From Bradyrhizobium oligotrophicum S58 (GTDB taxonomy: Bacteria > Pseudomonadota > Alphaproteobacteria > Rhizobiales > Xanthobacteraceae): a stretch of 64,000 nucleotides of DNA. Below, one piece after another: positions 1 through 8,832 of this stretch. The stretch's first letter is position 1. The number at the start of each line of letters is the position of its first letter. Below the pieces are notes generated by a model. The model saw nothing but the letters and a program-made list of their open reading frames with translations. It ran no database searches and was not told where the DNA came from. The stretch covers positions 6,481,001 to 6,545,000 of the forward strand of contig NC_020453.1 in NCBI RefSeq assembly GCF_000344805.1. The letters are read 5' to 3'. The translations under genes were made by a program, and so were the position numbers.

Positions 1-170
1 CCAACGGTCTGGCGGACCGCTCGTCGATCAGCATCCACGTCTATGGCGGCAATATCGGCCGCATCCGCCGCGCGGTGTACGATGTGGAGACCGGCGCCGC
101 CCGAGACTTCATTTCCGGATATTCGAATGACACCGTCCCCAACCTCTGGCCCGACCGCACCACCGCCTGA
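1..170 (+). CDS. Cysteine dioxygenase-like cupin protein, C-terminal fragment
   Basis: Only the last 55 codons are in the window (reading frame from base 3, stop TGA at 168-170). The fragment contains SIHVYGGNIGRIRRAVYD and ends GYSNDTVPNLW. I recognise this as the C-terminal beta-strand region of bacterial cysteine dioxygenase-type cupins, which oxidise L-cysteine to cysteine sulfinate with a mononuclear iron. The upstream part with the metal-binding histidines is outside the window, so activity cannot be judged. Its end overlaps the next gene's start by 44 bases, and that gene is a sulfur-handling rhodanese protein, which supports a sulfur-metabolism pair. Confidence 0.72.
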   Translation, partial: NGLADRSSISIHVYGGNIGRIRRAVYDVETGAARDFISGYSNDTVPNLWPDRTTA

Positions 171-1746
171 CGGCGTCAGCATCATCACACCGACCGAATT
201 GCGGCGGCGCTGGCGCGCCGGCGAGGAGGTGGCGCTGTTCGATGTCCGCGAGGAGGGCCCCTACTCGCTGTCGCACCCGTTCTTCGCGGTGTCGCTGCCG
301 CTGTCGCAGATCGAGTTGCGCATCCTCGATCTCGCGCCGCGGCTGACGGCTCCGATCGTCGTCTATGATGACGGAGAAGGCTATGCCGTGCGCGCGGTGC
401 CGCGCATTCGCGCACTGGGCTACACTGACGTGTCAGTCCTCGAGGGCGGGCTGTCGGGCTATGCGCGCCAGGGCGAGGTGTTCCGCGATGTCAATGTGCC
501 GAGCAAGTCCTTTGGCGAATTGGTCGAGGCCATCAGGCACACGCCGTCGCTGTCGGCCGATGAGGCCAAGGCGCTGATCGAGCGCGAGTCGAATCTGGTC
601 GTGCTGGACGCCCGCCGCTTCGAGGAATATCGCACCATGAGCATCCCGCGCGGGGTCAGCGTCCCCGGCGGCGAGCTGGCGTTCCGGGCGCGGGAGCTCG
701 CGCCGTCGCCTGATACGACCATCATCGTCAACTGCGCTGGGCGGACGCGCTCGATCATCGGCACGCAATCACTGATCAATGCCGGGCTGCCGAACAAGAT
801 CTACGCGCTGCGCAACGGCACGATCGGCTGGACGCTGGCCGGCCATCAGGTCGAGCGCGGCAAGACCGCGCGTTTTCTCGACAGGCCGCAGACGAGCCAC
901 ACGGCGGCGCTGGACGACGCCAAGGCCTGGGCCGGGCGCGTCGGCGTCACGTTGCTCGATGCTGCGACGTTCGCGCGCTATCAGGCGGAAGCCGGCGCGC
1001 GTACGCTCTATTGCCTCGATGTGCGCACGCCGGAGGAATATCTGGCCGGCCATCCCGCCGGCTTTGCGTCGGCGCCGGGGGGACAATTGGTGCAGGCGAC
1101 CGACGAATGGGTCGGCGTGCGCGGTGCCCGCCTGGTGCTGTTCGACGATGACGGCGTGCGCGCGCGCATGACCGCGTCGTGGCTGAAGCAGATGGGCTGG
1201 GATGCGTCCGTCGTCGGGCCGGACGTTGTTACACCGACTCAGACTGCGGTCGTCGTGCCGCGCCGGCCGCCGCTGCCGGATCTCGGTGCAGCCACGATCA
1301 GTGTCACAGAGCTCGCGGCCGATCCCGCCGCGCGGACGATCGTCGATCTCTCGCGCAGTCCGGGCTACAAGGCCGGGCATATTCCGGGCGCACATTTCCT
1401 GCTGGCGTCGCGCTTTGCCGATGATCTCGCCAGGCTGCCGGGCAGCGGCGCTGTCGTGCTGACCAGCGATGACGGCGCCGAGGCGGCTTTCGCGCTGGCC
1501 GATGCACGGGCTGCGACGCGGCGCGAGATCCGCGTGCTCTCAGGCGGCACACGGGCGTGGATGGCAGCCGGCCACGCGTTGGAGACGGAGCGGCACGCGT
1601 GGATCTCGCTCGCCGACGACGTCTACAAGCGCCCCTATGAGGGCACAGACAACGCGGCCACGGCGATGCAGGCCTATATCGATTGGGAGCTGCAACTCGT
1701 CGCCCAGCTCGCCAACGACAGCGTGTCGAATTTCCACGTGGTGTAG
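127..1746 (+). CDS. Four-domain rhodanese-related sulfurtransferase
   Basis: Protein of 539 residues if translation starts at ATG 127; an upstream in-frame ATG at 43 would add 28 unlikely residues lying inside the preceding gene. Four rhodanese-like modules can be seen, at about residues 22-117, 143-243, 273-363 and 392-485, each with a LFDVREEG/VLDARRFEEYR-type strand-helix and a GGxxxW-type end. Only module 2 keeps the persulfide-carrying cysteine (C203 in NCAGRTRS). Modules 1 and 3 have Asp at that place and module 4 has Ser/Asp, so they are probably structural or regulatory. The protein likely moves sulfane sulfur, or processes products of the overlapping cysteine-dioxygenase-like enzyme. 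The substrate is unknown. No signal peptide is apparent, so it is probably cytoplasmic. Confidence 0.85.
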   Translation: MTPSPTSGPTAPPPDGVSIITPTELRRRWRAGEEVALFDVREEGPYSLSHPFFAVSLPLSQIELRILDLAPRLTAPIVVYDDGEGYAVRAVPRIRALGYTDVSVLEGGLSGYARQGEVFRDVNVPSKSFGELVEAIRHTPSLSADEAKALIERESNLVVLDARRFEEYRTMSIPRGVSVPGGELAFRARELAPSPDTTIIVNCAGRTRSIIGTQSLINAGLPNKIYALRNGTIGWTLAGHQVERGKTARFLDRPQTSHTAALDDAKAWAGRVGVTLLDAATFARYQAEAGARTLYCLDVRTPEEYLAGHPAGFASAPGGQLVQATDEWVGVRGARLVLFDDDGVRARMTASWLKQMGWDASVVGPDVVTPTQTAVVVPRRPPLPDLGAATISVTELAADPAARTIVDLSRSPGYKAGHIPGAHFLLASRFADDLARLPGSGAVVLTSDDGAEAAFALADARAATRREIRVLSGGTRAWMAAGHALETERHAWISLADDVYKRPYEGTDNAATAMQAYIDWELQLVAQLANDSVSNFHVV

Positions 1747-1757
1747 CTGTGATGAAT

Positions 1758-1876
1758 GCGTAGGGTGGGCAGAGACGCATTCGCGACGCGAATGCGGCGT
1801 GCCCACCGCACTACTACGCGGATCACGAAACATAGTGGGCACGCGCCGCCTTACGGCGGCGCTTTGCCCACCTACG
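1758..1876. repeat. Palindromic intergenic repeat, family A copy 1
   Basis: The outer arms GTAGGGTGGGCA and TGCCCACCTAC, with inner arms GCGTGCCCAC (1797-1806) and GTGGGCACGC (1835-1844), can fold into a long nested hairpin. It fills the space between two convergent genes, so it may also end transcription from both sides. A related copy lies at 48262-48351. Such GGGTGGGCA...TGCCCAC elements are, as far as I recall, dispersed in Bradyrhizobium genomes. Confidence 0.75.
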
Positions 1877-1909
1877 TCGCTACAGCATCACCGGGAGCTG
1901 CGCGCACAC

Positions 1910-3100
1910 TCAGCGGCGCTGGTTGTAGACGTCGATGCAGACGGCGCCGAGCAGCACCAGGCCCTTGATGACCTGCTGGTAGTCGATGCCGATGCCGAGG
2001 ATCGACATGCCGTTGTTCATCACGCCCATGATCATGGCGCCGATCACGGCGCCGCCGACCCGTCCCACGCCGCCATAGGCCGAGGCGCCGCCGATGAAGC
2101 AGGCCGCGATGACGTCGAGCTCGAAGCCGAGGCCGGCCTTGGGCGTGGCCGTATTGAGTCGCGCAGCGAAGATCAGACCCGCCAGCGCGGCCAGCACGCC
2201 CATATTGACGAAGGTCAGGAACACCAGCCGCTCGGTCTTGATGCCCGACAGCTTGGCCGCCTTGGCATTGCCGCCGACGGCATAGATCTGCCGGCCGACC
2301 ACGGTGCGCCGGGTCATGAAACCATAGAGCGCGATCAGCGCCGTCATGATGACGAGGACGTTCGGCAGGCCGCGATGCGACGCGATCAGGTAGGTGAAAT
2401 AGAGTAGCACGCCGGCCAGCACGACATTCTTCGCGGCGAAGAAGGCGAACGGCTCGACCTCGATGCCGTGCTCGACCTCGCGCGCGCGCCCCTTGACGCT
2501 GGCATAGACCAGGATGAGCGTCAGCACGGCGCCGATCGCGAGTGACGTCGGGTTGAGATTGCCCGCGCCTGTAATCAGCTCAGGAATGAAGCCGGACGAC
2601 AGCTTCTGGAACGTGCCCGGAAACGGCCCGACCGACTGCCCCTGCAGCAGCGCCAATGCCAGGCCCTTGAACACGAGCATGCCGGCCAAAGTGACGATGA
2701 AGGAGGGAATGCCGAAATACGCCACCCAATAGCCTTGTGCGGCGCCGATGGCACCGCCGACGATGAGGCAGGCGATGACCGCGAGCGGGAAGTCGATGTG
2801 ATAGCGCACCATCAGCACGGCCGCGACCGCGCCGACGAAGCCGGCGACCGATCCGACCGACAGGTCGATGTGCCCGGTGACGATGACGAGCAGCATGCCC
2901 AGCGCCATGATGACGATGTAGCTGTTCTGCAGCACGAGGTTGGTGAGGTTGAGCGGCTGCAGCAAGGTGCCGTCGGTCATGAACTGGAAGAACAGCATGA
3001 TGACGAACAGCGACAGCAGCATGCCGTAGCTGCGCAGATTGTTCTTCAGGAAGCCGCCATGCGACTTCTCCTCCGGGAGCGAAACCGTCTTGTCGGTCAT
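1910..3100 (-). CDS. gguB: Multiple-monosaccharide ABC transporter permease
   Basis: Protein of 396 residues, mostly hydrophobic, of the MglC/XylH-type inner-membrane permease family. The segment TGHIDLSVGSVAGF (about residues 75-88) and the SAYGGVGRVGGAVIGA segment near the C-terminus are typical of this family. ATG 3100 is chosen because GGAGGA stands 8 bases upstream; the longer open frame has an arginine-rich, non-permease N-terminus. The gene is last in the chvE-gguA-gguB operon, 22 bases after gguA. It forms the membrane channel for pentoses and hexoses delivered by ChvE. Confidence 0.93.
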   Translation of the reverse strand: MTDKTVSLPEEKSHGGFLKNNLRSYGMLLSLFVIMLFFQFMTDGTLLQPLNLTNLVLQNSYIVIMALGMLLVIVTGHIDLSVGSVAGFVGAVAAVLMVRYHIDFPLAVIACLIVGGAIGAAQGYWVAYFGIPSFIVTLAGMLVFKGLALALLQGQSVGPFPGTFQKLSSGFIPELITGAGNLNPTSLAIGAVLTLILVYASVKGRAREVEHGIEVEPFAFFAAKNVVLAGVLLYFTYLIASHRGLPNVLVIMTALIALYGFMTRRTVVGRQIYAVGGNAKAAKLSGIKTERLVFLTFVNMGVLAALAGLIFAARLNTATPKAGLGFELDVIAACFIGGASAYGGVGRVGGAVIGAMIMGVMNNGMSILGIGIDYQQVIKGLVLLGAVCIDVYNQRR

Positions 3101-3122
3101 TGGTGGTGTCCTCCCGACCGCT

Positions 3123-4673
3123 TTACGCGGCCGTCTCCTGGTTCTTGATGGCTTCGTTGCGCATGATGGCGCGCATGATCTTTTCCTGCGTCGCCTCCGA
3201 GCCGGCAAACTCGCCGACGAAGGCGCCGTCATTCATCACGCAGATGCGGTCGCAGATCCCGAGCAGCTCCGGCATCTCCGAGGAGATCACCACCACACCC
3301 CGGCCGGCATCGGCGAGCTCCTGGATGATACAGTAAATCTCATATTTTGCGCCAACATCGATGCCGCGCGTCGGCTCGTCCAGGATCAAGACCTTGGGAT
3401 CGGTCATCAGCCATTTCGAGAGCACGACCTTCTGCTGGTTGCCGCCGGAGAGCTGGCCGGCCTCCTGGTAGACGTCCGAGCAGCGGATCCGCATGCGGCC
3501 GCGGTAACCGGACGCCGCCTTCAGCTCGGCGATGTCGTCGATCACTCCCCTCGGCGCGACCTGGGCAAGGCTGGCGAGCGTGATGTTTTTGCGAACGTCG
3601 TCGGCGAGGACAAGCCCGAGCTGCTTGCGGTCCTCGGTGACGTAGGCGAGGCCGGCATCGATTGCGGCCGGCACGCTGGTGAGATGGACGTCATGGCCTT
3701 CGAGACGGGCGCGACCGGCGATGTTGACGCCCCAGGAGCGGCCAAACAGGCTCATGGCGAATTCGGTCCGTCCCGCCCCCATCAGGCCGGCAATGCCGAC
3801 AATCTCGCCGCGGCGCACCATGAAGTCGACGTTCTTGATCACCTGCCGGTCGGTATGCTGCGGATGGTAGACCGACCAGTTCTCGACCGTGAAGACGGGC
3901 TCGCCGATCTTGGGCTGCCGCTCCGGGAAGCGGTGCGCCATGTCGCGGTTGACCATGCTCTTGATGATCCGGTCCTCCAGCACCGGCTCGGCGCGGCAAT
4001 CGATGCTGTCGACGCTGCGTCCGTCGCGCAGCACCGTGATGCGGTCGGCGACCCGGGCGACCTCGTTCAGCTTGTGCGTGATCAGGATCGAGGAAATGCC
4101 CTGCTCGCGGAAGCTGACGAGGCGGTCGAGCAGCGCCTGACTGTCGGCCTCGTTCAGGCTCGCCGTCGGCTCGTCCAAGATCAGAAGCTTGACGCGCTTG
4201 GACAGCGCCTTGGCGATCTCGACCAGCTGCTGCTTGCCGACGCCGAGATCGGTGATCAGCGTATCCGGCGATTCCTTCAGGCCGACCTGGGCCAGCAATT
4301 GCTGGGTGCGCCGATAGACCTCGTCGCGGTCGATGACGCCGAAGCGTGACGGTGCATGCGACAGGAAGATGTTCTCGGCGATCGACATCAGCGGGATCAG
4401 CGCGAGTTCCTGGTGGATGATGATGATTCCGAGGGCCTCGGAATCGTTGATGTCGCGGAAACGCCGCTCCTCGCCCTCGAAAATGATCTGGCCCTCATAG
4501 CGGCCGTAGGGATAGACGCCGCTCAGCACCTTCATCAGCGTCGACTTGCCGGCGCCATTCTCGCCGACCAATGCGTGGATCTCGCCCGCCTCGACCGTGA
4601 AGCTGACGTCGCGGAGCGCCTGCACGCCCACGAAGCTCTTGCTGACGCTGCGCATCTCGAGGATTGCCGTCAT
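3123..4673 (-). CDS. gguA: Multiple-monosaccharide ABC transporter ATPase (tandem nucleotide-binding domains)
   Basis: Protein of 516 residues with two ABC ATPase halves, as in MglA/AraG/XylG. The first Walker A is GENGAGKST at residues 37-45, followed by LGVGKQQLVEIAKAL and the Walker B LILDEPTAS. The second half has an atypical P-loop region (GLMGAGRTEF) but a complete LSGGNQQKVVLSKWL signature and LILDEPTRGIDVG. That asymmetry is normal for sugar importers of this class. ATG 4673 begins MTAILEMRSV. It powers uptake of sugars bound by ChvE through GguB. A strong hairpin at 4716-4748 separates it from chvE. Confidence 0.94.
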   Translation of the reverse strand: MTAILEMRSVSKSFVGVQALRDVSFTVEAGEIHALVGENGAGKSTLMKVLSGVYPYGRYEGQIIFEGEERRFRDINDSEALGIIIIHQELALIPLMSIAENIFLSHAPSRFGVIDRDEVYRRTQQLLAQVGLKESPDTLITDLGVGKQQLVEIAKALSKRVKLLILDEPTASLNEADSQALLDRLVSFREQGISSILITHKLNEVARVADRITVLRDGRSVDSIDCRAEPVLEDRIIKSMVNRDMAHRFPERQPKIGEPVFTVENWSVYHPQHTDRQVIKNVDFMVRRGEIVGIAGLMGAGRTEFAMSLFGRSWGVNIAGRARLEGHDVHLTSVPAAIDAGLAYVTEDRKQLGLVLADDVRKNITLASLAQVAPRGVIDDIAELKAASGYRGRMRIRCSDVYQEAGQLSGGNQQKVVLSKWLMTDPKVLILDEPTRGIDVGAKYEIYCIIQELADAGRGVVVISSEMPELLGICDRICVMNDGAFVGEFAGSEATQEKIMRAIMRNEAIKNQETAA

Positions 4674-4715
4674 GGCCTTGTATCCCGCAACACTTGAGCT
4701 GAACTGGATGAGAGT

Positions 4716-4748
4716 GGCCGGCGAGCGCATTGGCCGCGCTCGCCGGCC
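4716..4748 (-). promoter_or_regulatory. Intercistronic hairpin between chvE and gguA
   Basis: A perfect 13-bp GC-rich stem (GGCCGGCGAGCGC pairing with GCGCTCGCCGGCC) with a 7-base loop lies 8 bases after the chvE stop. It has no T-run, so it is not a full terminator. Hairpins in this place commonly protect the binding-protein part of the message, so that more binding protein than ATPase and permease is made. The role here is inferred. Confidence 0.6.
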
Positions 4749-4756
4749 GGCCGATA

Positions 4757-5827
4757 TCACTCGACCTGCGACTTCTTGTAGTAGCCGCCTTCGATCAGGA
4801 CCTTCTCCCAATTGCTCTTGTCGACCACGACCGGCTTGAGCAGATAGGCAGGGACGACCTTGACGCCGTTGTTGTAGGTCTTGGTGTCGTTGACCTTGAC
4901 TTCCTTGCCGCTCAGCGAGGCGTCGACCATGTCGGCGGTCACCTTGGCGAGGTCGCGGGTGTCCTTGAAGATGGTCGAGTACTGGTCGCCACGCAGGATC
5001 GCCTTGACCGACGGCACCTCGGCATCCTGGCCGGAGATGATCGGCATCGGCTGGTTGCCGCTGCCATAGCCCACGCCCTTCAGGGACGAGATGATGCCGA
5101 TCGAGAGGCCGTCATAGGGCGACAGCACCGCGTCGACACGCTTGTTGCCGTAATAGGCGCTGAGCAGGTTGTCCATGCGGGCCTGGGCGGTGGCACCGTC
5201 CCAGCGCAGGGTCGCAACCTTGTCCATGCCCTTCTGGCCGGAGGCCACCACGAGCTTGCCGGAATCGAGGTAGGGCTGCAGCACGGACATGGCGCCGTTG
5301 TAGAAGAAGTAGGCGTTGTTGTCGTCCGGCGAACCGCCGAACAGCTCGATGTTGAACGGTCCCTTGCCGTCCTTCAGCCCGAGCTTGTCCACGATCGACT
5401 GCGCCTGCAGCACGCCGACCTGGAAGTTGTCGAAGGTCGCGTAGTAGTCGAGGTTCGGCGTGTCGCGGATCAGGCGGTCATAGGCGATCACGGTGATGCC
5501 CTTGGCCTTGGCCTGCTTCAGCACGTCCGACAGCGTGGTGCCGTCGATCGCGGCGATCACCAGCACCTTGGAGCCCTTGGTGACCATGTTCTCGATCTGA
5601 GAGAGCTGGTTCGGGATGTCGTCTTCGGCATATTGCAGGTCGGTGTTGTAGCCGCGCTCCTTCAGCACCTTCACGATGTTGTTGCCGTCGTCGATCCAGC
5701 GCGCCGACGACTTGGTCGGCATCGCGATGCCGACGGTCGCCTTGCTCTGGGCAAGCGCGGCGCTGGACAGCGCCACGGCGCCGAGGCCGGCCAGCGCGGC
5801 GGCCAAGATGGTCTTCATTCTCGACAT
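4757..5827 (-). CDS. chvE: Periplasmic multiple-sugar-binding protein ChvE
   Basis: Protein of 356 residues. It has an N-terminal signal peptide ([16 protein letters not shown]..., cleavage probably after ALA at about residue 26) and then [17 protein letters not shown], the start of the periplasmic-binding fold of ChvE/XylF-like proteins. Members of this family bind galactose, arabinose, glucose and xylose, and in Agrobacterium also signal to VirA. ATG 5827 has GGGAG 7 bases upstream. It heads chvE-gguA-gguB and lies directly downstream of a pentose/galactose catabolic operon, which fits those ligands. An upstream dyad at 5866-5889 may be the operator. Confidence 0.95.
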   Translation of the reverse strand: MSRMKTILAAALAGLGAVALSSAALAQSKATVGIAMPTKSSARWIDDGNNIVKVLKERGYNTDLQYAEDDIPNQLSQIENMVTKGSKVLVIAAIDGTTLSDVLKQAKAKGITVIAYDRLIRDTPNLDYYATFDNFQVGVLQAQSIVDKLGLKDGKGPFNIELFGGSPDDNNAYFFYNGAMSVLQPYLDSGKLVVASGQKGMDKVATLRWDGATAQARMDNLLSAYYGNKRVDAVLSPYDGLSIGIISSLKGVGYGSGNQPMPIISGQDAEVPSVKAILRGDQYSTIFKDTRDLAKVTADMVDASLSGKEVKVNDTKTYNNGVKVVPAYLLKPVVVDKSNWEKVLIEGGYYKKSQVE

Positions 5828-5865
5828 GTCTTCACTCCCTTTGAATTTTCGAATTTGGACAATGA

Positions 5866-5889
5866 ATACGCGATTGCGTATCTTGATAC
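5866..5889. promoter_or_regulatory. Candidate operator upstream of chvE
   Basis: Two overlapping dyads lie 39-62 bases upstream of the chvE start: ATACGCGATTGCGTAT (5866-5881, perfect 6-base arms) and GTATCTTGATAC (5878-5889, perfect 5-base arms). The position suits a repressor or activator of the chvE operon. The cognate regulator is not identifiable here. The GATACC edge recalls the uxu operator motif near 29.07 kb, but the similarity is short. Confidence 0.4.
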
Positions 5890-5936
5890 CAGATAGCTGT
5901 TAGACTGAACCAACGCTTGACTGATTGTTCCTCCTC

Positions 5937-6821
5937 TCAGGTGGAGAGCTTGACGTCGGGCTCGGCGCGGCCGCGCGTGCCCACATCCAGCAGGAAGGTT
6001 TGGCCATGGCCAGGGTCGGCCGCCTTGGCCGCCTCATCCATGTCCTGCCAGGCCGATGTGACCAGCAGCCGCGACAGGTCCGGGCCCACGAAGGCCGGGC
6101 AGCTCGCCTGGCTGGCCGGAACCGCAATGCTGCGCAGATGCTCGCCCTGCGAGCTATAGACATCGACGCAACCGCCGCCCCAGCGCGCGTTCCAGATCCG
6201 CCCCTCGACATCGACGACGGCGCCGTCGAGCCCGCCGATCCCGGTATGGCGCAGCAGCACCTCCGGCTCGCCGCGCGGCAGGCCTGTCTCCGGGTCGAGC
6301 ACGACGCGGTAGAGCACGTTCTCGTCCGTATCCGCGAAATAGCCGATTGTGCCATCCGGCGAGAAGCAGATCGCGTTGGGAATGGTGACGTTGGGGAACA
6401 ACTTGATGATTTCGCCGCGATGCAGCGCATAGATCGATCCCAGACCGCACTCGGCCCTGCGGCCCATGGTGCCGATCCAGAACGTACCGGAGGGATGGAC
6501 GCGCGAATCGTTCGACCGCGTCGCCGGATTGTCGGCCTCGAGCGGCAGATACAGCGACAGCGCGCCGTCCGCGATGGTGCGGATATAGAGTCCGTCCTCA
6601 GCCACGATCAGCTGCCTGTTGGCATCGATGCGGCCGAGCGCGCTCGCCATTTTCCCAAGCACGTGGCGTCGGACCGCGCCGCTGGCAATGGTCGCCTCGA
6701 ACAGCAGGCCTTCGCGGATATCGAACCACCAAGCGGTGTCGGTGTGGGGATCATAAGTCGGCCCCTCGCCGAGATGGCAGCGCTCGGCGCAGAGGATCGT
6801 GGTCGGCACCTGCTCCATCAT
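5937..6821 (-). CDS. araB: SMP-30/gluconolactonase family sugar lactonase (L-arabinolactonase-like)
   Basis: Protein of 294 residues of the six-bladed SMP-30/regucalcin fold. ERCHLGEGPTYDP near the N-terminus carries the metal-binding Glu, and SNDSRVHPSGTFWIGTMG, NAICFSPDGTIGYFADT and GGLDGAVVDVEGRIW supply the other conserved Asn/Asp positions. It hydrolyses sugar 1,4- or 1,5-lactones to the acids. Two adjacent ATGs (6821, 6818) exist; the first overlaps the galM stop as ATGA. It is the last gene of the operon and follows the dehydrogenase that would make its substrate, so L-arabino-/D-galactono-lactone is the inferred substrate. Confidence 0.85.
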   Translation of the reverse strand: MMEQVPTTILCAERCHLGEGPTYDPHTDTAWWFDIREGLLFEATIASGAVRRHVLGKMASALGRIDANRQLIVAEDGLYIRTIADGALSLYLPLEADNPATRSNDSRVHPSGTFWIGTMGRRAECGLGSIYALHRGEIIKLFPNVTIPNAICFSPDGTIGYFADTDENVLYRVVLDPETGLPRGEPEVLLRHTGIGGLDGAVVDVEGRIWNARWGGGCVDVYSSQGEHLRSIAVPASQASCPAFVGPDLSRLLVTSAWQDMDEAAKAADPGHGQTFLLDVGTRGRAEPDVKLST

Positions 6822-7900
6822 GCGGCCCCTCCCGCGATCGAGAAGCGATACACCGTCTCGTGGCGATAGACCTCGTCCGGCAACAGGCGCGCGCTCGGGA
6901 AATCCGGCCGGTTCGGCGCATCCGGCCACACTTGCGGCTCCAGACAGATGGCGTCGGATTGGCGATAGACCCGCCCCTTGCCGCTGACCGTCGCGTCGAT
7001 GTAGTTGCCGGAATAGATCTGAAGGCCGGGCTGATCCGTGAGCAGCTCCATGGCCCGCCCCGAGCGCGGTGATTCGAGCCGCGCCGCGAAGCGAACGCCG
7101 CTTCCCTCGCGCAGACAGAAATTGTGATCATAGCCACGGCCGCATCTGATCTGCGCATCGTCGGCGCGGATGCGCGCGCCGATCGGCTGTGCTTCGCGGA
7201 AATCGAACGGCGTGCCCTCGACGGCGTGCGGCGGTCCCTCCAGCGGAATCGCGGTCTCGTCGATCGCAAGATAGTGGTCCGCAGCCAGGGTCAGTCGATG
7301 ATCGAGAATGCCGGTGCCGGCCGCGAGGCCGTCGAGATTGAAGAAGCTGTGATTGGTGAGATTGACGACCGTCGCGCGGGTGGTGCGCGCGCTGAAGGTG
7401 ATGGCCAGTTCCATCGGCCCGGTCAGCTGATAGGTGACGCGGACATCGAGCCGGCCCGGATAGTTCGCCTCGCCATCCGGGCTGACATAGAGCATCGTGA
7501 CCGACGGCTGCGCGCCGCCTTCGGTCGCGACAATCTGCCAGAGCTTGCGGTCGAAACCGTCGGGCCCGCCATGGAGCGCATGCGCGCCATCATTGGCCTC
7601 CAGACGCACGTCCTGATCGTCGAGCGTAAAGCGCGCCTTGGCAATGCGATTGGCGTAGCGGCCGACGGTCGCGCCGAAATATTTCCGCAACAGCAGATAG
7701 CTCAGCAGATCGTCATGGCCGAGCACGATGTCATCGACACGGCCCTGCGCGTCAGGAACCAGCAGCGCCTGCAGCGCGGCGCCATAGGTGATAATGCGCG
7801 CCTCGAAGCCACCGGCGCCGCGCAACGTCACGCGCTCGACCTCGCGACCGTCCGGCAGCGTCCCGAACACGTTCCTGGTGATCCGTGCCTCATCCGTCAT
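6818..7900 (-). CDS. galM: Aldose 1-epimerase (mutarotase)
   Basis: Protein of 360 residues of the GalM family. It contains GRYANRIAKARFTLD, NDGAHALHGGPDGFDRKLWQ (family His), NLTNHSFFNLDG (second His) and YDHNFCL, ending with a QIYSGNYID segment with downstream acidic residues. It interconverts alpha and beta anomers of aldoses such as galactose or arabinose and so supplies the anomer used by the dehydrogenase encoded just upstream. ATG 7900 (MTDEARITRNVFG) follows that gene's stop by 4 bases, and the end overlaps the lactonase start. Confidence 0.93.
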   Translation of the reverse strand: MTDEARITRNVFGTLPDGREVERVTLRGAGGFEARIITYGAALQALLVPDAQGRVDDIVLGHDDLLSYLLLRKYFGATVGRYANRIAKARFTLDDQDVRLEANDGAHALHGGPDGFDRKLWQIVATEGGAQPSVTMLYVSPDGEANYPGRLDVRVTYQLTGPMELAITFSARTTRATVVNLTNHSFFNLDGLAAGTGILDHRLTLAADHYLAIDETAIPLEGPPHAVEGTPFDFREAQPIGARIRADDAQIRCGRGYDHNFCLREGSGVRFAARLESPRSGRAMELLTDQPGLQIYSGNYIDATVSGKGRVYRQSDAICLEPQVWPDAPNRPDFPSARLLPDEVYRHETVYRFSIAGGAA

Positions 7901-7904
7901 GGCT

Positions 7905-8831
7905 TCAGTCCTCGAACGGCTCGACGAGGGTGCGGCGGCCGAGCAGGAAGGCGTCGGCCACCAGCCGCAGCGGCGCGAGATCAACGTCGCTGACGCCGGT
8001 CTTCGTCAGCGCGACGAAGCGGCGATAAAGGCCGGGGTATTCGCGCTCCTTCTCGTCGACCATCAGCTGATCGTCCGCGGTCATGCGCGCGCCGCCCAGG
8101 GACAGCTTCAGCTGCCCGGTGTCGGTCTCGATCCGGATGTCCCAGCTCTGCGGTCCGGTCTGGCGGAAATCGAATTCGGCCGCGATCGGCAGGTCGCTGG
8201 CCGTGGTCAGCGACAGGTTGGCCGCAATCGGCGCCTGACGGTTGGACGGGAACGACAGCTCCGCCTCCGTCACGAACACCGGCTCGGGCAGGATGCGGGT
8301 CAGGATCGACAGCGCGTTGATGCCAGGATCGAACACGCCGAGCCCGCCCGGCTCCCAGATCCAGCCCTGCCCCGGATGCCAGACGCGCACGTCCTCCTTC
8401 CAGTCGATCCGCACGCTGCGGATCTGGCGCTGTGACAGCCATTCCCGCGCGGGCTCGACGGCCGGCGCGTAACGCGAATGCCAGGTCGCAAACAGCGTGC
8501 GCTGCTTGGCGGCGGCGAGCGCCATCAGCGGATCGAGCTCGGTGACGGCCGCGCCCGGCGGCTTCTCCAGCATCACATGCTTGCCGGCCTCGAGCGCCGC
8601 CAGCGCCTGCACGCGGCGCACCTGCGGCGGCGTGCACAAAGCAACCGCGTCGATCTCGGGTCCGTCGCGCAGCAGCTCCTCGATCGTGCCGAAATGCGGC
8701 AGGCCGGGCAGCGAAGCGTTGCGGCTCGCGACCGCGGTCAAAGTCACGCCCTCGGTGGCGGCGATCGCCGGGACGTGCTGATCCCGTGCGATCTTGCCGA
8801 AGCCGACGATGGCGACACGAAGCTCGCTCAT
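7905..8831 (-). CDS. araA: L-arabinose/D-galactose 1-dehydrogenase (Gfo/Idh/MocA family)
   Basis: Protein of 308 residues with the dinucleotide motif GFGKIARDQHVPAI at the N-terminus and the family EKPP motif (KHVMLEKPPGAA). The central WKEDVRVWHPGQGWIWEPGG and GVFDPGINALSI segments are, from memory, nearly those of the Azospirillum brasilense NAD(P)-dependent L-arabinose 1-dehydrogenase, and the length matches. It oxidises the sugar to its lactone, the first step of the non-phosphorylative pathway. Lactonase, aldonate dehydratase and KDA dehydratase genes surround it, which supports that role strongly. ATG 8831 lies one base after the preceding stop codon. Confidence 0.9.
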   Translation of the reverse strand: MSELRVAIVGFGKIARDQHVPAIAATEGVTLTAVASRNASLPGLPHFGTIEELLRDGPEIDAVALCTPPQVRRVQALAALEAGKHVMLEKPPGAAVTELDPLMALAAAKQRTLFATWHSRYAPAVEPAREWLSQRQIRSVRIDWKEDVRVWHPGQGWIWEPGGLGVFDPGINALSILTRILPEPVFVTEAELSFPSNRQAPIAANLSLTTASDLPIAAEFDFRQTGPQSWDIRIETDTGQLKLSLGGARMTADDQLMVDEKEREYPGLYRRFVALTKTGVSDVDLAPLRLVADAFLLGRRTLVEPFED

Positions 8832-8832
8832 C

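Noticed and set aside
3039..4349. 436-residue plus-strand open frame across gguA
   Set aside because: It is antisense to an unmistakable ABC ATPase and has composition typical of antisense frames in high-GC DNA.
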